NCBI RefSeq assembly: GCF_900103345.1
Contig: NZ_LT629702.1
Coordinates: 310,001 to 374,000, forward strand
From: Pseudomonas azotoformans
Lineage (GTDB): Bacteria; Pseudomonadota; Gammaproteobacteria; Pseudomonadales; Pseudomonadaceae
DNA: 64,000 nucleotides
Reading direction: 5' to 3'
In this document: positions 61,409 to 64,000 of the stretch, piece after piece
Layout: the number at the start of each line of letters is the position of its first letter
Position numbering within the stretch: the stretch's first letter is position 1
Made by a program: the position numbers and the translations under genes
The notes under the pieces: generated by a model
Told to the model about the DNA's origin: nothing
Databases searched by the model: none
Seen by the model: the letters and a program-made list of their open reading frames with translations, nothing else

Positions 61409-62839
61409 ATGCACAACTACAAGATGCTCATCGATGGGGTTCAAGTGGCCGGTGAACGAGGCCAGTTTGACGTGATCAACCCGGCCACCGGTGCTGCATT
61501 TGCACAATGCCCGGCAGGCTCGCTGGGGCAACTCGACCAGGCGGTGAATGCCGCGCAGGCGGCTTTCAAAAGCTGGCGCCACAGTAGCCACCCAGACCGT
61601 TGTGAACGTTTGCTGGCGATTGCCGCCGATATCGAGCGCGAGGCCGACGCGCTGGCTCGCCTGATTGTGCAGGAGCAAGGCAAGCCGCTGGAGCTGGCGT
61701 TTGGCGAGGTCATGGGGGCCGCGGCGTGGACCCGCTACGCAGCGGCTCAAGACATTGCGGTGGAGCTGGTGGAAGAAACCCCCACCCAACGCATCGAGCT
61801 GCACCGCAAACCGTTGGGCGTCGTGGCCTCGATCACCCCCTGGAACTGGCCGTTCATGATCGCCGTCTGGCACATCATGCCGGCGCTGCGTGCCGGCAAC
61901 TGTGTGATCAGCAAGCCGTCGAGCCTGACCCCGTTGAGCACGTTGGGCCTGGTTGAAATCATTGCCCGCCACGTGCCCCGCGGTGTGATCAACTGCGTGA
62001 CGGGCGAGCAGGGCTTCGGCAGCGCAATCACCGCGCATACCGGCATCCAGAAAATTGTCTTCACCGGTTCCACCAGCACCGGGCAAAGCGTGATGCGGGG
62101 GGCCGCCAGCAACCTCAAGCGCCTGACCCTGGAATTGGGTGGTAACGATGCGGCAATTGTATTGCCAGGAACGCCGGTCGAGGCAGTGGCCGAAGAGATC
62201 TTCCAGGCCGCCTTTCTCAATATGGGCCAGACCTGTGCGGCCCTCAAACGCTTGTACATCCATGAGTCACAGTACCAGGCCTTTGCTGACGCGCTGACGC
62301 AGATCGCAGCGCGCCAGGTGGTGGGGGATGGTCTCGACGCCGGTGTCACGTTCGGGCCGGTGCAGAACCTGGAACAACTGGAACTGGTGGAGGCCTTGGT
62401 CGCCGACGCACGCGCCAACGGTGCACGGGTGTTGTGTGGCGGTGCGCGCCTGGACCGCCCGGGTTTTTTCTATCCCCCTACGCTGGTGGCGGACGTCACC
62501 GACGGCCATCGACTGGTCGATGAGGAACAGTTCGGCCCTGTGTTGCCCTTGATTGCCTACCGGGATGTCGAAGATGTGCTGCAGCGCGCCAACGCTGGCG
62601 AAATGGGGCTCGGTGGCTCGGTCTGGGGGCCGGATGTCGAGCAGGCCCAGGCCTTGGCCAGTCGCCTGGAGAGCGGCGTTGCCTGGGTCAACTGCCATGC
62701 GCAGATCCAGCCCAATACGCCGTTTGGTGGCAGCAAAATGTCCGGGTTCGGTGTCGAGTTCGGCCTTGAGGGGTTGCTGGAATTCACGGGCCAGCAACTG
62801 CTGTTCGTGCGCAAGCGCGATGCCGTACAGGGAGCTTGA
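61409..62839 (+). CDS. NAD(P)-dependent aldehyde dehydrogenase
   Basis: A 476-residue ALDH from ATG 61409, with GGAAGG upstream; a farther start at 61367 lacks support. TPWNWPFMIAVWHIMPALRAG lies near 143, IVFTGSTSTGQSV near 214, the catalytic Glu in LELGGNDAAI near 240 and the catalytic Cys in NMGQTCAALKRLYI near 274. It is of the succinate-semialdehyde/lactaldehyde-like size class. It begins 91 nt after the second permease and is followed at 2 nt by an aminotransferase, so the three form an uptake-transamination-oxidation unit. Confidence 0.92.
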   Translation: MHNYKMLIDGVQVAGERGQFDVINPATGAAFAQCPAGSLGQLDQAVNAAQAAFKSWRHSSHPDRCERLLAIAADIEREADALARLIVQEQGKPLELAFGEVMGAAAWTRYAAAQDIAVELVEETPTQRIELHRKPLGVVASITPWNWPFMIAVWHIMPALRAGNCVISKPSSLTPLSTLGLVEIIARHVPRGVINCVTGEQGFGSAITAHTGIQKIVFTGSTSTGQSVMRGAASNLKRLTLELGGNDAAIVLPGTPVEAVAEEIFQAAFLNMGQTCAALKRLYIHESQYQAFADALTQIAARQVVGDGLDAGVTFGPVQNLEQLELVEALVADARANGARVLCGGARLDRPGFFYPPTLVADVTDGHRLVDEEQFGPVLPLIAYRDVEDVLQRANAGEMGLGGSVWGPDVEQAQALASRLESGVAWVNCHAQIQPNTPFGGSKMSGFGVEFGLEGLLEFTGQQLLFVRKRDAVQGA

Positions 62840-62841
62840 AC

Positions 62842-64000
62842 ATGTACGAAAAATACAAGACCGCCGAGAAAAAGTTCTGGCACCCCATGGGGTCCAGTGC
62901 CCCGGCGCAGCGCTCCAAGACGCTGATCATCGCCCGAGGTGACGGCAATTACATTACGGACATCGACGGCCAGCGCATGCTCGATGGCGTGGGCGGCCTG
63001 TGGAATGTGAACATTGGGCACAACCGTGCCAGCGTCAAGGCAGCGATTGCCGCGCAGTTGGATGAATTGGCGTATTACCAGACCTTCGACGGCATTGCCC
63101 ACCCTCGGGTATTCGACCTGGCCGAACGGCTGACCACCTTGTTCGCCCAGGAACGCATGACACGCGTGCTGTTCAGTTCCGGCGGCTCCGATGCAGTCGA
63201 AACCGCGCTGAAAATGGCCCGCCAATACTGGATCGCCAGTGGCGAACCGGGGCGCACGCGGTTTCTGTCGCTGCGCAACGGCTATCACGGTGTGCACATG
63301 GGCGGCACATCGGTCGGCGGTAACGGTGTCTACCACTACAACCATGGGCAGCTGTTGGCCGGCTGCCATTTGCTCGACACCCCATGGCTGTATCGCAACC
63401 CCTGGGATTGCCGCGATCCCGAAGCGCTGACGGCGCACTGTATTCGGCAATTGGAGGAGCAGATCGCGTTGCTGGGCGCGCAGACGGTTGCCGCATTGAT
63501 CGCCGAGCCGGTGCAGGGGGCCGGCGGGGTGATCGTACCGCCCGCCAGTTACTGGCCGCGCCTGCGGGAGGTGTGTGACCGCCACGGTATTGTGTTGATC
63601 GCCGACGAAGTGGTCACGGGGTTCGGCCGTTCCGGCTGCATGCTCGGCAGTCGTGGCTGGGGCGTCGCGCCGGACATCCTGTGCCTGGCCAAAGGCATCA
63701 CGGCCGGGTACATCCCGCTGGGCGCCACGCTGTTCAACCAACGCATCGTCGACGCAATCGAGAACGGGCCTGGCTTCAGCAGCATGGTCATGCACGGCTA
63801 CACGTACAGCGGCCACCCGACCGCCTGTGCGGCCGCGCTGGCGGTACTGGACATCGTCGAAGCCGAGGACCTGCCGGGCAACGCGGCCAGAGTGGGCGCG
63901 TACTTGCTGGAACAGCTCAAACCGTTGACCGAGCGCTATCCGGTGATCGGCGAAGTGCGTGGCAAGGGCCTGATGATCGCGCTGGACCTGGTGGTCGATA
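62842..64000 (+). CDS. Class-III PLP aminotransferase, 3' part cut by window edge
   Basis: Open from ATG 62842 to the window end (386 codons). Features are KKFWHPMGSSAPAQRSKTLI near 10-29, FSSGGSDAVETALKMARQYW near 110-129, ALIAEPVQGAGGVIVPPASY near 216-235, LIADEVVTGFGRSG near 252 and the PLP lysine in LCLAKGITAGYIPLGA near 278. It is similar to omega-amino-acid/putrescine-type aminotransferases. It starts 2 nt after the ALDH stop, so the genes are tightly coupled. The C-terminus and any later genes are outside the window. Confidence 0.92.
   Translation, partial: MYEKYKTAEKKFWHPMGSSAPAQRSKTLIIARGDGNYITDIDGQRMLDGVGGLWNVNIGHNRASVKAAIAAQLDELAYYQTFDGIAHPRVFDLAERLTTLFAQERMTRVLFSSGGSDAVETALKMARQYWIASGEPGRTRFLSLRNGYHGVHMGGTSVGGNGVYHYNHGQLLAGCHLLDTPWLYRNPWDCRDPEALTAHCIRQLEEQIALLGAQTVAALIAEPVQGAGGVIVPPASYWPRLREVCDRHGIVLIADEVVTGFGRSGCMLGSRGWGVAPDILCLAKGITAGYIPLGATLFNQRIVDAIENGPGFSSMVMHGYTYSGHPTACAAALAVLDIVEAEDLPGNAARVGAYLLEQLKPLTERYPVIGEVRGKGLMIALDLVVD

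Overview
The window looks like chromosome of a fluorescent-type Pseudomonas. It is GC-rich, has the short inverted REP/REPIN elements typical of that group, is dense in LysR/IclR/AraC regulators, MFS/ABC transporters and TonB receptors, and carries SfnB/SfnR-like sulfur-scavenging genes. No rRNA, intact tRNA or CRISPR array is visible. All functions are read from protein motifs by eye; no database search was run.

Region 1 (1-13 kb): a minus-strand unit (TonB receptor, MFS permease, SfnB-like flavin monooxygenase, secreted M20 amidohydrolase) lies next to a catabolic set: enoyl-CoA hydratase, zinc alcohol dehydrogenase, acyl-CoA ligase, IclR regulator, CmcJ-type oxygenase and SDR. A sigma-54 activator resembling SfnR (11908-12987) follows.

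Region 2 (13-31 kb): a 9-kb minus-strand operon encodes a TonB receptor, five luciferase-like flavin monooxygenases and an exported SurE. Next come a P1 peptidase, a TPR protein, and a five-gene unit of a family-5 peptide-type ABC transporter plus an alpha/beta hydrolase. Four near-perfect sigma-54 (-24/-12) promoters lie in the two divergent intergenic regions here, one per transcription unit. This suggests one sulfur-limitation regulon run by the nearby activator.

Region 3 (31-35 kb): an AT-richer, decayed island is bounded by 20-bp direct repeats matching the 3' end of tRNA-Gly(GCC). It holds a LysA-like decarboxylase with a LysR-like regulator, a truncated ATP-grasp gene, an aldo/keto-reductase/CysC chimera with an in-frame stop, and a P4-type integrase remnant.

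Region 4 (35-49 kb): an MFS/LysR pair and two gene scraps precede a 12-gene minus-strand operon of poorly characterised envelope proteins. These surround an ABC-3 metal transporter that has two substrate-binding proteins, one without the usual metal-binding histidines. A divergent outer-membrane porin sits at the operon head.

Region 5 (49-64 kb): amine or amino-acid catabolism. There are two class-III aminotransferases, two aldehyde dehydrogenases, a cytochrome b561, AraC and IclR regulators, two nearly duplicate APC permeases, a DHA2 exporter and a chemoreceptor. A shared 16-bp element (consensus RCCGATTTGGGNTASC) precedes the aminotransferase unit, both permeases, the chemoreceptor and the porin. 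It appears to define a local regulon linking sensing, uptake and degradation.
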